The notes beneath the pieces are model-generated. The model did not search any database and was not told where the DNA came from. It saw only the letters and a list, made by a program, of their open reading frames with translations. 64,000 nt of DNA from Actinomycetota bacterium (lineage in GTDB: Bacteria > Actinomycetota > CADDZG01 > WHSQ01): assembly GCA_030447315.1 (NCBI GenBank), contig JAUJPD010000004.1, positions 55,340-119,339 on the forward strand. Direction: 5' to 3'. The first letter of the stretch is position 1; the number at the start of each line of letters is the position of its first letter. Made by a program: the position numbers and the translations under genes. Below, piece after piece: positions 44,543-53,652 of this stretch.

Positions 44543-46014
44543 GAGACATGTCCCGCTTCATCAAGCCGATGGCCTATGCGATCGCCGCCCTGCTCGTGAC
44601 CGGAGGCGGGTACCTCGGCTACCGCTCGTTCGAGAAAGAGACGGGCACCTATCAGGTGACGGCGTACTTCACCAAGGCGATCGGTCTGTTCCCCAACTCC
44701 GACGTCGACATCCTCGGCGTCCCCGTAGGGACGATCGACTCGGTGGAGCCGGTGGGCAGCAAGGTCAAAGTCGTCATGAGCATCGAAGAGGAGTACAAGG
44801 TGCCGGCGGGTGCGACGGCTCAGATCGTGCCGATCTCGGTGATCTCCGACCGCTACGTTCAGCTGTCCCCGGTATATCAAGGCGGCGAAGCTCTGGCCGA
44901 TGGGGCCGAGATCCCGCTGGAGAACACCTACATCCCCGCCGAGCTCGACGATGTCTTCAAGCAGCTGAAGAAGCTGCTGGACGCGATCGAACCCGGCAAG
45001 TCCGGGGAACCCGGCGTGCTCGGCGACCTCATCGTGCAACTCGACCAGACGTTGCAGGACCGCGAGCAGGATCTCAAGGGCACGCTGATCAACGGCTCCA
45101 AGCTGACGGCGACGCTCGCCGACGCTCAAGGTGACATCTCCGGCCTTCTCACCAATCTGGACGACCTCTTCGGCCGCCTCGCAACGCGCGCCAACTCTCT
45201 GGGCACCCTGAACCGCAACTTCGCTCTGGTGATGGCCGCTCTGAATGAAAGCCGCAACGATCTCGAGGGGACCCTCGTGAACCTGGGCGACCTCACCGGT
45301 GAGGTCGCCAGCCTCGTCAAGCAACACGGCGACAGGCTGGGTGGCGATCTGGAGCTCGCCGCGAGGATCGTAAAGACGATCCTCGACAACCGGGCTTCGG
45401 TCGAGGAGTCACTGGTATGGCTGCCGATCCTGGGACGCGGGATCGACCAGGCCTACAACCCCATGGTCGACTCGATCGACGTTCGCGACAACGCCAACGC
45501 GAAGCTGCAGTGCAAGATCTTGCGGCCGCTGCCCCCCGGACCCGTCAAGGACGCTCTGACCGAGCTCTGCAGGGCCGAGACGGGAGAACCGGGCGGGGGC
45601 GGCGGCGAGCCGCGTGCGAGCCGGGCTGTCTCCGAAGGCGCTAGGCCCGTCACGATCTTGAAGAAGCTCGACTGTGACGAGGGCGTCCGCAAGGTGACCA
45701 AGCAGCTACGGCGCCTCGAGGACGCGGGGCTGCCGACGGAGCTGTCCCAAGAGCTGCTGAAGCCACTGAAGAAGAAGATCCGCCAGCTGAAGAAGCGCTG
45801 TGACGATCTGGGCGAGGCGATCGATGACCCCGATGTCCTCGAACAGCTCGAGGACATCGGTTCGATCCCCGAGATCGAGCCTCCGATCGACAACGACGCC
45901 CTGACGGGCAGCGCGGCATCGTCTCCCGTCCCGCCCTCCGAGACGCCGTCTGCGTGGCAGAACCTCAGCTCGTGGATCGGCGGCTTCCTCGGGTACGTGG
46001 GAGTCGGACGATGA
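44539..46014 (+). CDS. Mce/MlaD family protein 4 with basic helical C-terminal extension
   Basis: AYFTKAIGLFPNSDVDILGVPVGTIDSVEPVGSKVKVVMSIEEEYKVPAGATAQIVPISVISDRYVQL; ATGA overlap; C-terminal KKKIRQLKKRCDDL region. Confidence 0.93.
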   Translation: MRDMSRFIKPMAYAIAALLVTGGGYLGYRSFEKETGTYQVTAYFTKAIGLFPNSDVDILGVPVGTIDSVEPVGSKVKVVMSIEEEYKVPAGATAQIVPISVISDRYVQLSPVYQGGEALADGAEIPLENTYIPAELDDVFKQLKKLLDAIEPGKSGEPGVLGDLIVQLDQTLQDREQDLKGTLINGSKLTATLADAQGDISGLLTNLDDLFGRLATRANSLGTLNRNFALVMAALNESRNDLEGTLVNLGDLTGEVASLVKQHGDRLGGDLELAARIVKTILDNRASVEESLVWLPILGRGIDQAYNPMVDSIDVRDNANAKLQCKILRPLPPGPVKDALTELCRAETGEPGGGGGEPRASRAVSEGARPVTILKKLDCDEGVRKVTKQLRRLEDAGLPTELSQELLKPLKKKIRQLKKRCDDLGEAIDDPDVLEQLEDIGSIPEIEPPIDNDALTGSAASSPVPPSETPSAWQNLSSWIGGFLGYVGVGR

Positions 46015-47099
46015 TCCGCCGCCTCGCCTTGCTCGCCGCCGTCATGATGCTGACCTCGTCGTGTGCGGCGATCGGTTTCGCGAGCGCGTGTGAAGGCACC
46101 GAGATCATCGCCACGTTCGAGGAGGTCGGGGACCTCGTCGAGAACGCGGACGTGCAGTCCTCCGATGTAGAGGTCGGGACGGTGCAGAAGATCGAGCTGG
46201 ACGGCTGGAACGCGCGGGTCTCGATGTGCGTGGACGAAGAGGAGAAGATCCCCGAAGACGCCAAGCTCGTGGTTCGAACGACGTCTCTGTTGGGCGAGAA
46301 GTTCGTGGACGTGCAAGCTCTTAGCTCCGGTCCTCCTTTCCTGGAAGACGGAGCCATAGTGGGGATCGACCAAACCGGAAAAGCAACAGAGCTCGAAGAG
46401 GTGTTCGCCAAGCTGGCCGGAGTCCTGGGAACGGGCAACCTCGAGCAGCTCAACCGCTTCACGTCCGCTCAGGCGAAGATCCTTGGGGAGAACGCCGGGG
46501 AACTGCGTGAGGTGCTGTCGAGACTGAGACAGTTCACGGACGTTTTGGCGGGCCGCAAAGACCAGATCGCCGCCTCCGTCGACTCGTTGGATTCGGTGGC
46601 ACAGACGATCCTGGGGGACTCGTCGGTCCTCGAGCAATTCCTGGCCTCGTTCGCGGACTCGTCTGCGGTCCTCAACCGCCAGAGCAAGGGTCTGGAGCGG
46701 CTCCTTATCGCGCTGGATGACTTCACCAGCATCAGCGTGCGCTTGCTCGACCAGACCGAGGAGGGGCTCGACGACCAGTTCAGAGACCTGCGCCCCGTCT
46801 TGGGCACCGCGGTCGAAAACAGCGCCAACATCAGAAAGACGCTGCAGACGCTGGCTACCTTCACCGAGATCTTCCCCGAGACATCCCCGGGGGACTACAC
46901 GCAGCTCGACATCTGTCAGGCCATGCCCGGCTTCAGGGGAACCGGCACCACCTGTCCGCAGTCCGACCAGAACGATGACCCGACGGCCGCCCGCGCCTCC
47001 GGCGGCTCAACGAACAGTCGCTCACAGCAACCCGGTGACGGTTTTCCCGTCAGCGGGATCGAGCTCATCCTCCGTCAACCGTTGAGGGCAAGCTCGTGA
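46011..47099 (+). CDS. Mce/MlaD family lipoprotein 5
   Basis: Lipobox LTSSCAA; ATFEEVGDLVENADVQSSDVEVGTVQKIELDGWNARVSMCVDEEEKIPEDAKLVVRTTSLLGEKFVDV; ATGA overlap. Confidence 0.93.
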   Translation: MIRRLALLAAVMMLTSSCAAIGFASACEGTEIIATFEEVGDLVENADVQSSDVEVGTVQKIELDGWNARVSMCVDEEEKIPEDAKLVVRTTSLLGEKFVDVQALSSGPPFLEDGAIVGIDQTGKATELEEVFAKLAGVLGTGNLEQLNRFTSAQAKILGENAGELREVLSRLRQFTDVLAGRKDQIAASVDSLDSVAQTILGDSSVLEQFLASFADSSAVLNRQSKGLERLLIALDDFTSISVRLLDQTEEGLDDQFRDLRPVLGTAVENSANIRKTLQTLATFTEIFPETSPGDYTQLDICQAMPGFRGTGTTCPQSDQNDDPTAARASGGSTNSRSQQPGDGFPVSGIELILRQPLRASS

Positions 47100-47158
47100 T
47101 CCGCTACGTCGCCATCGAGTTCGCCTTCCGCCAACCGTTGAGGGCAAGCTCGTGATCG
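47063..47158 (+). repeat. Imperfect tandem duplication, period 56 bp, at the mce5/mce6 junction
   Basis: CAACCGTTGAGGGCAAGCTCGTGATC at 47076-47101 and 47132-47157; flanking GAGCTCATCCTCCGT vs GAGTTCGCCTTCCGC also align. Confidence 0.95.
47096..47155 (+). CDS. 19-codon minicistron bridging mce5 and mce6
   Basis: GTG-start VIRYVAIEFAFRQPLRASS*; GTGA overlap with mce5 stop on the left and with mce6 start on the right. Confidence 0.35.
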   Translation: MIRYVAIEFAFRQPLRASS

Positions 47159-48364
47159 GCTGGAGGATCAAGGTGAACCTCGTTGCCTTCCTGGTGATCT
47201 CGCTGGGACTCGTGTACGCGATGGCCACGCAGGTGCTGTCGGTCCTGCAGCCGAGGTATTCCGTGTATGCCATCTTGCCGGACGCCGGCGGCGTCTTCAC
47301 CAACCAGGAAGTGACCTACCGCGGCGTCACGGTGGGCCAGGTGGGCGAGATGAAGGTCGTTCCGCAGGGTGTCAGCATCGAGCTCTCGATCGAGAAGGAA
47401 TACGACCAGATCCCCAAGGAAGACGTGGAAGCTCGCGCCATGTTCAAGAGCGCGGTGGGCGAGCAGTTCGTCGATCTTCTGCCGGCATCGGATGGAGCGC
47501 CGTACCTGGCGGATGGCGACAAGATCCCCAAGGAACAGAACTCGATCCCGGTCAGCACCCAGGAGCTACTCACCACCCTCGAGGCCGTTCTGCGAGGTGT
47601 GCCTCCCGAAGCCCTGAAGGGGGCGGTGGATTCACTCGGCGCAGGCCTGACGGGGCATGGTCCCGAGATCGCGACCATCCTCGAGTCGATGGCCGAGCTG
47701 GCCGAGCTGTTCGCCGACAAGGCTCCGGAGGTCCAGGGCATCCTCGACAACGGGACGAAGGTCGGAAAGGCGTTCGTTGCATCGAGTGACGACTTCGAGC
47801 AGGCGATCCGCAACCTGGTCGAGGTGAGCGAAGAGCTGTCTCAGGACCGGCCCGATCTCCAGCGTCTACCGGAGAACACCAACCTCACTTCAGAGGAGGT
47901 CGTTGCACTCCTGCGGGATCACGACGCCAGCATCGACCGGTTCCTGCCCCGCTTCGCCGAGCTGAATGAGTTGCAAGCAGAACACTCGGAGGATCTGACG
48001 CAGTTGTTCATCCATCTCCCCGACGGCCTCAACAAGATCGTTCGCTCGTTCGAAGCCGAGACCGGGCTGATCAGGTTCGGCATCATCGACGACTTCGATG
48101 CCGGCGCGCAGTTACGGGACCGACCGGCGCCGGCCGACCGACCGATCGCCGAAGCTCCCGCCGAAGTCGGCGCGCTGTGAGAGCATCACGTCTAGCTCTC
48201 GCTCGGCCCCGGCCACGGCCGGCGGCGAGAGTGGAGGCGATAGCGGCCGCGCTGGTTCGGCGGAGAGGCCGGGTGATGTTCTCTCGGGAGCGTCTGATCC
48301 TCTCGCGCTTCCCGACCGGATGTCGGACTGGTCCTGGTCCCTGCTGCTGCTGAACGGCGTCTAA
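47152..48364 (+). CDS. Mce/MlaD family protein 6; probable frameshift near 48.11 kb
   Basis: AILPDAGGVFTNQEVTYRGVTVGQVGEMKVVPQGVSIELSIEKEYDQIPKEDVEARAMFKSAVGEQFVDL; after ~48110 another frame reads YGTDRRRPTDRSPKLPPKSARCE...DWSWSLLLLNGV*, Mce C-terminal-like. As read, ORF stops at 48180. Confidence 0.85.
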
Positions 48365-48441
48365 GGCACGACGAGAACCCGGCCCGAGCACTCTCGTATA
48401 CCCCCGAGGGTTCTTTCAGGCCCTCCGCCTAGACTGTCGCC

Positions 48442-49032
48442 GTGGTTCAAACCCCCGAGACCGTCTCGCCTGTAACCCCCCACGAGCCCTCCCCGCAGGG
48501 CGCGAAGGACCGGCGCTTCCTGGTCCCCGCCCTCGCCGCCGCTCTGGTGGTATCACTCGCGCTGGCCGGCACCTTCGTCTTCCTGTGGCTGCAGGCGATG
48601 GACACCTCTCCGGATGAAGTGGGCGGCTATCTCTCCGACCAGAAACCCGACGTGGCGACGGTCGCGAGCGAGGTGGCCACCCTGTTGTTGAACTACGACT
48701 CGACCAACATCGATCAGCGGCGGAGCGAGATCGTTCCCCTCACGGTCGGCAGGTTCAGACAGCAGTACGAGGAGTTGTTGTCTCAGGGGCTCGGAGCCGC
48801 TCTGGAGAACACCGCGGCCTCTTCTCGCGGAGAGATCGTTCAAGGGCCCGATGTCAGCTTCGCTTCCGCATCCGAGGCCGTCGCCATCCTCGCGACCAAC
48901 CAGACCACCCAGTCGAACGAGAACCCCGCGGGAAGAACATTCGAGTATGTGTTGCGCCTGACCCTGATCGATACACCCGATGGAGGTTGGAAGGTGAACC
49001 TCTTCGAGGTCTTGAGCACGAGAGAGAGCTGA
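48442..49032 (+). CDS. Mce-associated single-TM protein (Mas-like)
   Basis: N-terminal TM; YLSDQKPDVATVASEVATLLLNYDSTNIDQRRSEIVPLTVGRFRQQYEELL. Confidence 0.75.
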   Translation: MVQTPETVSPVTPHEPSPQGAKDRRFLVPALAAALVVSLALAGTFVFLWLQAMDTSPDEVGGYLSDQKPDVATVASEVATLLLNYDSTNIDQRRSEIVPLTVGRFRQQYEELLSQGLGAALENTAASSRGEIVQGPDVSFASASEAVAILATNQTTQSNENPAGRTFEYVLRLTLIDTPDGGWKVNLFEVLSTRES

Positions 49033-49823
49033 TGGAATTCCTTACCGATCCCGATATCTACATCGGCTTCTTTACCCTTCTGGCGCTGGAGATCGTGCTC
49101 GGCGTCGACAACGTGGTCTTCATCTCGATCCTGGCCGGAAAGCTGCCCGAAGGACAACAGGCGAAAGCCCGCCAGATAGGGCTGTCGTTGGCGCTTATCA
49201 CGCGGATCCTGCTGCTGCTCACCTTGTCCTTCTTGATCGGGTTGACCGCCCCGCTGTTCAGCGCGCTAGGCCACGAGATCTCCGGTCGGGACCTGATCCT
49301 GATCGTCGGTGGACTCTTCTTGCTGGGCAAGAGCACCTATGAGATCCACGACAAGCTCGAAGGCGAGGATGGACACGCGATCGCCAAAGCCGGTCCTTCA
49401 TTCGTGGCGGTGATCGTCCAGATCCTGCTTCTCGACGTGGTGTTTTCGCTGGATTCTGTGATCACCGCGGTCGGCATGGTCGACGAGCTCGGTGTGATGG
49501 TCGCGGCGGTGATCGTTGCCATTGGGGTGATGCTCTTGTCGGCCGGGTCGATCAGCAACTTCGTCAATGGCCATCCGACCGTGAAGATGCTGGCCCTCAG
49601 CTTCCTTCTGTTGATCGGGCTCACTCTTCTACTGGACGGCTTGGGCCAGCACATCCCTAAGGGCTACATCTACTTCGCCATGGGATTCTCTCTGCTGGTC
49701 GAGGTGCTCAACTTACGGGTGAGGACGAAGAAGGGACATTCGGCGCCGTCGAAGAGCCTCAACGACCGCTACGACAGCCAGGCGTCCAAGCAGAAGGCGA
49801 CGGCTCAGGCGCCGAAGGTCTGA
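49032..49823 (+). CDS. TerC family integral membrane protein
   Basis: LEIVLGVDNVVFISILAGKLPEGQQAKARQIGL and LLDVVFSLDSVITAVGMV; start overlaps previous stop. Confidence 0.93.
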   Translation: MEFLTDPDIYIGFFTLLALEIVLGVDNVVFISILAGKLPEGQQAKARQIGLSLALITRILLLLTLSFLIGLTAPLFSALGHEISGRDLILIVGGLFLLGKSTYEIHDKLEGEDGHAIAKAGPSFVAVIVQILLLDVVFSLDSVITAVGMVDELGVMVAAVIVAIGVMLLSAGSISNFVNGHPTVKMLALSFLLLIGLTLLLDGLGQHIPKGYIYFAMGFSLLVEVLNLRVRTKKGHSAPSKSLNDRYDSQASKQKATAQAPKV

Positions 49824-50809
49824 AGGATCGCCTGTCCGATCTCGATCAAACGCTCGAAGCGGGGGCCGTACCAAGGCGGTGACAGCAACAACCGGTCGCA
49901 CAGACCATCCCACTGTTTGATCCTGTCGCGCACCTCATCGGCGGTACCGGCGGCCGCGATCGCATCACAGAGATCGTCGTCGATCAACTCGATCATCCGT
50001 TCTTTGTCCTTGGCCGCGAAGGCATCCCGAAGGCTCGGAACGATCGCCGCGCGGCCGTGCATCTCCAGGATCGGGCTGTAGGTCCGCGTTGTGGCGTAGA
50101 AGGCGATCTGCAGCTTGACCTCGCGTCTCGCTACTTCGGCGTCGTCGTGGATCGAGATCATCGGCGCCCCGGTGAGGTTGCAATCGGATACCCGACGCCC
50201 GGCCCTCTCCGCGCCTGTCGCGATGGCCGGCTTTACGACCTCCGCCAGATACCGCGGTGACGCCAACGGGTGGCCGAGCAGCCCATCGGCGACCTCTCCG
50301 CAGATGCGGGACATGACCTTGCCGACCGCCGCGAAATAGATCGGAACGTCTCGCCGGTCGGGCTGGGGACGACCGTGGAAGGTCGGCATCGTGACGTTGT
50401 AGAAGCGGCCCTCGAACGTGACATCCTCGCCGCGATTCGCCGCCCACACCGTGCGCATGACCTGCGCGTACTCCTTGAGCTTCGGCCCCGGATGTTCGAA
50501 CGTCACCGAGAACCGTTGCTCATTGACCCGTTTGACCTGCGAGCCGAGTCCGCAGATGAAGCGTCCGCCGGACAGCTCGTCGAGGTCCCACGCGGTCATC
50601 GCCGCGATCGTCGGCGAGCGCGGAAAGGCGAGCGCGATGGCGGTGCCGACCTTGACCTTGGAGGTCTGCTGGACGGCAGCGGCCGCAGAGATGAAGGCGG
50701 TGTTGGTGGTCTCCGCGGCCCAGCAGGACTCGAAGCCGGCGTCCTCGATCATCTTCGCCATGGGCCCGATCATGGCCATGGAACCCCCTACGCCGATCCC
50801 GTAATCCAC
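49805..50809 (-). CDS. LLM-class (F420-dependent type) oxidoreductase
   Basis: AEDAGFESCWAAETTNTAFI-like N-terminus, AWDLDELSGGRFICGLGSQVKRVNEQRFS, DGLLGHPLASPRYLAEVV. Confidence 0.88.
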   Translation of the reverse strand: MDYGIGVGGSMAMIGPMAKMIEDAGFESCWAAETTNTAFISAAAAVQQTSKVKVGTAIALAFPRSPTIAAMTAWDLDELSGGRFICGLGSQVKRVNEQRFSVTFEHPGPKLKEYAQVMRTVWAANRGEDVTFEGRFYNVTMPTFHGRPQPDRRDVPIYFAAVGKVMSRICGEVADGLLGHPLASPRYLAEVVKPAIATGAERAGRRVSDCNLTGAPMISIHDDAEVARREVKLQIAFYATTRTYSPILEMHGRAAIVPSLRDAFAAKDKERMIELIDDDLCDAIAAAGTADEVRDRIKQWDGLCDRLLLSPPWYGPRFERLIEIGQAILQTFGA

Positions 50810-50930
50810 CTCGCACTCCTTCGATCCCGCTTCTCCGGCGAGCGGACTATATTCGGCGTCGCGGCGGGGTATGGTGCGCCGCGACGGGGTCGTGAGAGCG
50901 TTTTCCAGCCAAGCAGGAGGAACCGAACAA

Positions 50931-51215
50931 GTGCCGGATCTGTTGGACGAAGAAGAGATCGAACAGCGGCTCGACGAGCTGGGAGACTGGGAGCGCGAGG
51001 GGGATGAGATCTCCAAGGTCTTCGAATGGGAGGACTTCGGCCGCGCCATCAAGTTCGTCAACGACGTCGCCAAGCTCGCCGATCGCTACGACCATCACCC
51101 CGACATCGACATCCGCTGGAACAAGGTGACTCTGGTGCTGTCCACCCATTCGGAAGGCGGCCTCACGTCGATCGACTTCGACATGGCCAACGACATCGAA
51201 CAAACGCTCACTTAG
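50931..51215 (+). CDS. phhB: Pterin-4a-carbinolamine dehydratase
   Basis: GTG start after AGGAGGA; WEREGDEISKVFEWEDFGRAIKFVNDVAKLADRYDHHPDIDIRWNKVTLVLSTHSEGGLTSID. Confidence 0.93.
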   Translation: MPDLLDEEEIEQRLDELGDWEREGDEISKVFEWEDFGRAIKFVNDVAKLADRYDHHPDIDIRWNKVTLVLSTHSEGGLTSIDFDMANDIEQTLT

Positions 51216-51235
51216 CTTTTCGCTTGGCCCCGCTT

Positions 51236-51378
51236 CCCTCCGGTCGGCGGGGCACTCCGGTCGCGGTCCTCGGAACCACTCGCTGAAGCGAGTGGTTCCT
51301 GCGGAGGCTCCCTCCGACCCCACCCATCCTCGGGCCGCTCCAGAAGCCAACGAAGAGCTGCGTTCGCTCGGGTGGATG
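51236..51378 (-). repeat. Dispersed palindromic repeat, copy 3 (opposite orientation, longest copy)
   Basis: Perfect 12-bp arms GGAACCACTCGC (51272-51283)/GCGAGTGGTTCC (51288-51299), loop TGAA, flanked by CGCGGTCCTC and GCGGAGGCTCCCTCCGACCCCACCCATCCTCGG. Confidence 0.9.
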
Positions 51379-51433
51379 AACTGCTGTCCATTCGATGGAA
51401 CGGTTCTTGCACGATGAGGGGGTCCAGACGTCA

Positions 51434-52113
51434 TCATTCGAGGGCACGATCGATCTCGAGTTCAGTCATCTCCAGGATCCGAAAGGGTCGACCGTCAATT
51501 CTCGCCTCCGACCTCAAGATGATCCCCACCTCGGCGTCGATGTTGAAGCGATATTCGTCGGCTCCACTTCCTATGCCATGCAGATGGGAATGGACGTCGC
51601 TCCCCTCATCGTCATATGGGGTCCGCTCGTCGTCGCCGATCTGACTCGGAGCGATCCTCGGCCCGCGACATCCTCCCCGAACTGGGATGCTTCGAAGAGT
51701 AGGGCGGCAAGGACCTCTGCCGGGCGAAAGAGAATCGCGCCCGGACCTAACCCATGTCCGTGATTCTCTCGTCCATCATTTGTACGGGCCCCACTTGTAG
51801 GCGACCAATCCCACCACCAGTTGCCCTTGACCACGACGTCCACTCGATCGTCACCCACGTCAAACTCGGCGCGATAGTCGCCAGGCTGCCTGGCCGAAAG
51901 CTTCCACGTCTCTTCCTGCTCCCCAGGCAATTCCCCTTCGGTGCCTGGACCGCGGAGTGCGACGGCCCCCCTCGGAATCGTCCGCCTGAACGCTTCGGTA
52001 AGCAGCGCGGGAGCACGCCATTCGGTTCCTTGAGCAGCGGCGGTGTTCCATCGACCATGCGATGTATGCATCAACTCCAAAAGATGACCGAGCTTGCTCA
52101 ATGGGACCTCCAC
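51434..52113 (-). CDS. LolA-like / lipoprotein-sorting type protein; apparent frameshift near 51.6 kb
   Basis: TWKLSARQPGDYRAEFDVGDDRVDVVVKGNWWWDWSPTSGARTNDGRENHGHGLGPGAILFRPAEVLAALLFE then, in another frame, HGIGSGADEYRFNIDAEVGIILRSEARIDGRPFRILEMTELEIDRALE*. Confidence 0.6.
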
Positions 52114-52646
52114 CTGCGAACGCCGGAGGGCTCGTGGAAGAGTTCGGCGGCGAAATCCTCGTCATACGTGACGTGGTGGACCTCGACATGTGGAGTTCGC
52201 AACACAATGCCCCTGTCCAGATCGATAGCCACCTCAAAGGGCTCACGAAAGCCCCACCAACGTGAGCGCTCTACTTCAGGTCTTGGCATGGCAGTGAGGA
52301 CAACGCCTGGACACCCGGCGATCTTTTCTTCACGGATCACACCGAGCACAACATCACTGAGTAGCCCCCTGGAGTGGAGAACTTCAACCCCCGGCCCCAA
52401 TCCGATTCCCGTTTCCCCATCACGGTTTGTGATGCCTTTCCCGTTCGGTTCAAGTGACCACCAGCGGAAACCGTTCACCACGATGAGTGAACTGCCTTTC
52501 CCCCGGTTCAACTCAGCCCGAACGCGGCGTGGACCGGCCCACCAAAGGCGCCAGCCTCCGCGCCTGGACGATCCTTCAGCTTGCAGGCGCGTAAAAGTAG
52601 TGGCGTTGTTGTGGATTGCCTCGAGGACTTGGCCCAGCACAACCAT
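52098..52646 (-). CDS. LolA-like protein, tandem paralog of the downstream ORF
   Basis: VRAELNRGKGSSLIVVNGFRWWSLEPNGKGITNRDGETGIGLGPGVEVLHSRGLLSDVVL...EPFEVAIDLDRGIVLRTPHVEVHHVTYDEDFAAELF. Confidence 0.6.
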   Translation of the reverse strand: MVVLGQVLEAIHNNATTFTRLQAEGSSRRGGWRLWWAGPRRVRAELNRGKGSSLIVVNGFRWWSLEPNGKGITNRDGETGIGLGPGVEVLHSRGLLSDVVLGVIREEKIAGCPGVVLTAMPRPEVERSRWWGFREPFEVAIDLDRGIVLRTPHVEVHHVTYDEDFAAELFHEPSGVRRWRSH

Positions 52647-52673
52647 GGATTACATCGTAGGGGCCCGCGGATG

Positions 52674-52739
52674 CTTCCTCCGACCCCACCCATCCTCGGT
52701 CGGCTCCAGAAGCCAGGAAGACTGGCGTTCCTCGGGTGG
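52674..52739 (-). repeat. Dispersed repeat, copy 4 (flank only, hairpin missing)
   Basis: CTCCGACCCCACCCATCCTCGGTCGGCTCCAGAAGCC closely matches copy 3 at 51310-51348. Confidence 0.75.
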
Positions 52740-52746
52740 CAGAGCC

Positions 52747-53556
52747 CTACCTCTTGGTGCCTATGACTATCAGGTAGTCGCCGTCGTAAACGACGCGGGG
52801 CGGCTCTATGGAGATGTCTCGGTAGACATCTTGGATCTCCCGCGAGAGCTCCTCGAACCGCTCGGCAGGAAGCACCGCCTTCGCCGCGGCGATCGGAGGC
52901 GCCGCCTCCGTGAGGAAGGACAGTTGATGGGCGGCATCGTCGAAGTCCCATCGCACAGCACCTGAGGAGAACGTCACCTCAGCGGCGTGAGGCGCGAACC
53001 GCTGCTCGGCCGTGGCTCGCTCCCCCCACTCGGTGGGGTCGGGTACGCCCTGGGGGGCACCCGGCATGTACTTGCCCATGAGATTGGTGATGAGGTCCAT
53101 CGGTCCTCCGGGAACCCAGTTCGTCATGACCACGCGGCCGCCACGTCTCACCACCCGGAACATCTCGGCCGCGGCCTGCTCGGGCCGGGGCGCGAACATC
53201 GCTCCGAACGAGGAGGTCACGATGTCGAACCGCCCGTCTTCGAAGGGCAGGTCCTCGACGTCCGCCTCGCCCCAGTCGATGTCGAGCCCCTCCGCTTGCG
53301 TTCGAGCGCGACCGAGCTCGACCATCCGAGGAGAGAGGTCGGTCGCAACGACGTGAGCACCTCTCCGGGCAGCTTCGACGGCGATGTTCCCGGTACCGGC
53401 GGCCACGTCGAGAAGCTTGTCTCCAGCTGAGATGCGAGCGGCTTCGGCCGTCGCCATGGCCTCGTCTCTAAAGACCTCTGCGATACGGGCGTAGTCGCCC
53501 ATCCCCCACAGGGCGCGATGTCGCTCTTTGAGCTGCGTGATGGCGTCCGCGTCCAT
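52747..53556 (-). CDS. Class I SAM-dependent methyltransferase
   Basis: ISAGDKLLDVAAGTGNIAVEAARRGAHVVATDLSPRMVELGRARTQAEGLDIDWGEADVEDLPFEDGRFDIVTSSFG. Confidence 0.92.
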   Translation of the reverse strand: MDADAITQLKERHRALWGMGDYARIAEVFRDEAMATAEAARISAGDKLLDVAAGTGNIAVEAARRGAHVVATDLSPRMVELGRARTQAEGLDIDWGEADVEDLPFEDGRFDIVTSSFGAMFAPRPEQAAAEMFRVVRRGGRVVMTNWVPGGPMDLITNLMGKYMPGAPQGVPDPTEWGERATAEQRFAPHAAEVTFSSGAVRWDFDDAAHQLSFLTEAAPPIAAAKAVLPAERFEELSREIQDVYRDISIEPPRVVYDGDYLIVIGTKR

Positions 53557-53652
53557 GGTCGGCTTCCCTCCTGGATCTCGGACCGGCGGTGCGCGGCCGG
53601 GACCGAAAGGATGCACCCACCGGGTCAGGCTCGTCCAGTGGCCGGACGTGGG

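Noticed and set aside
45453-46637. 394-aa minus-strand ORF across mce4/mce5
   Set aside because: Antisense to two well-supported Mce genes; no recognisable domain.
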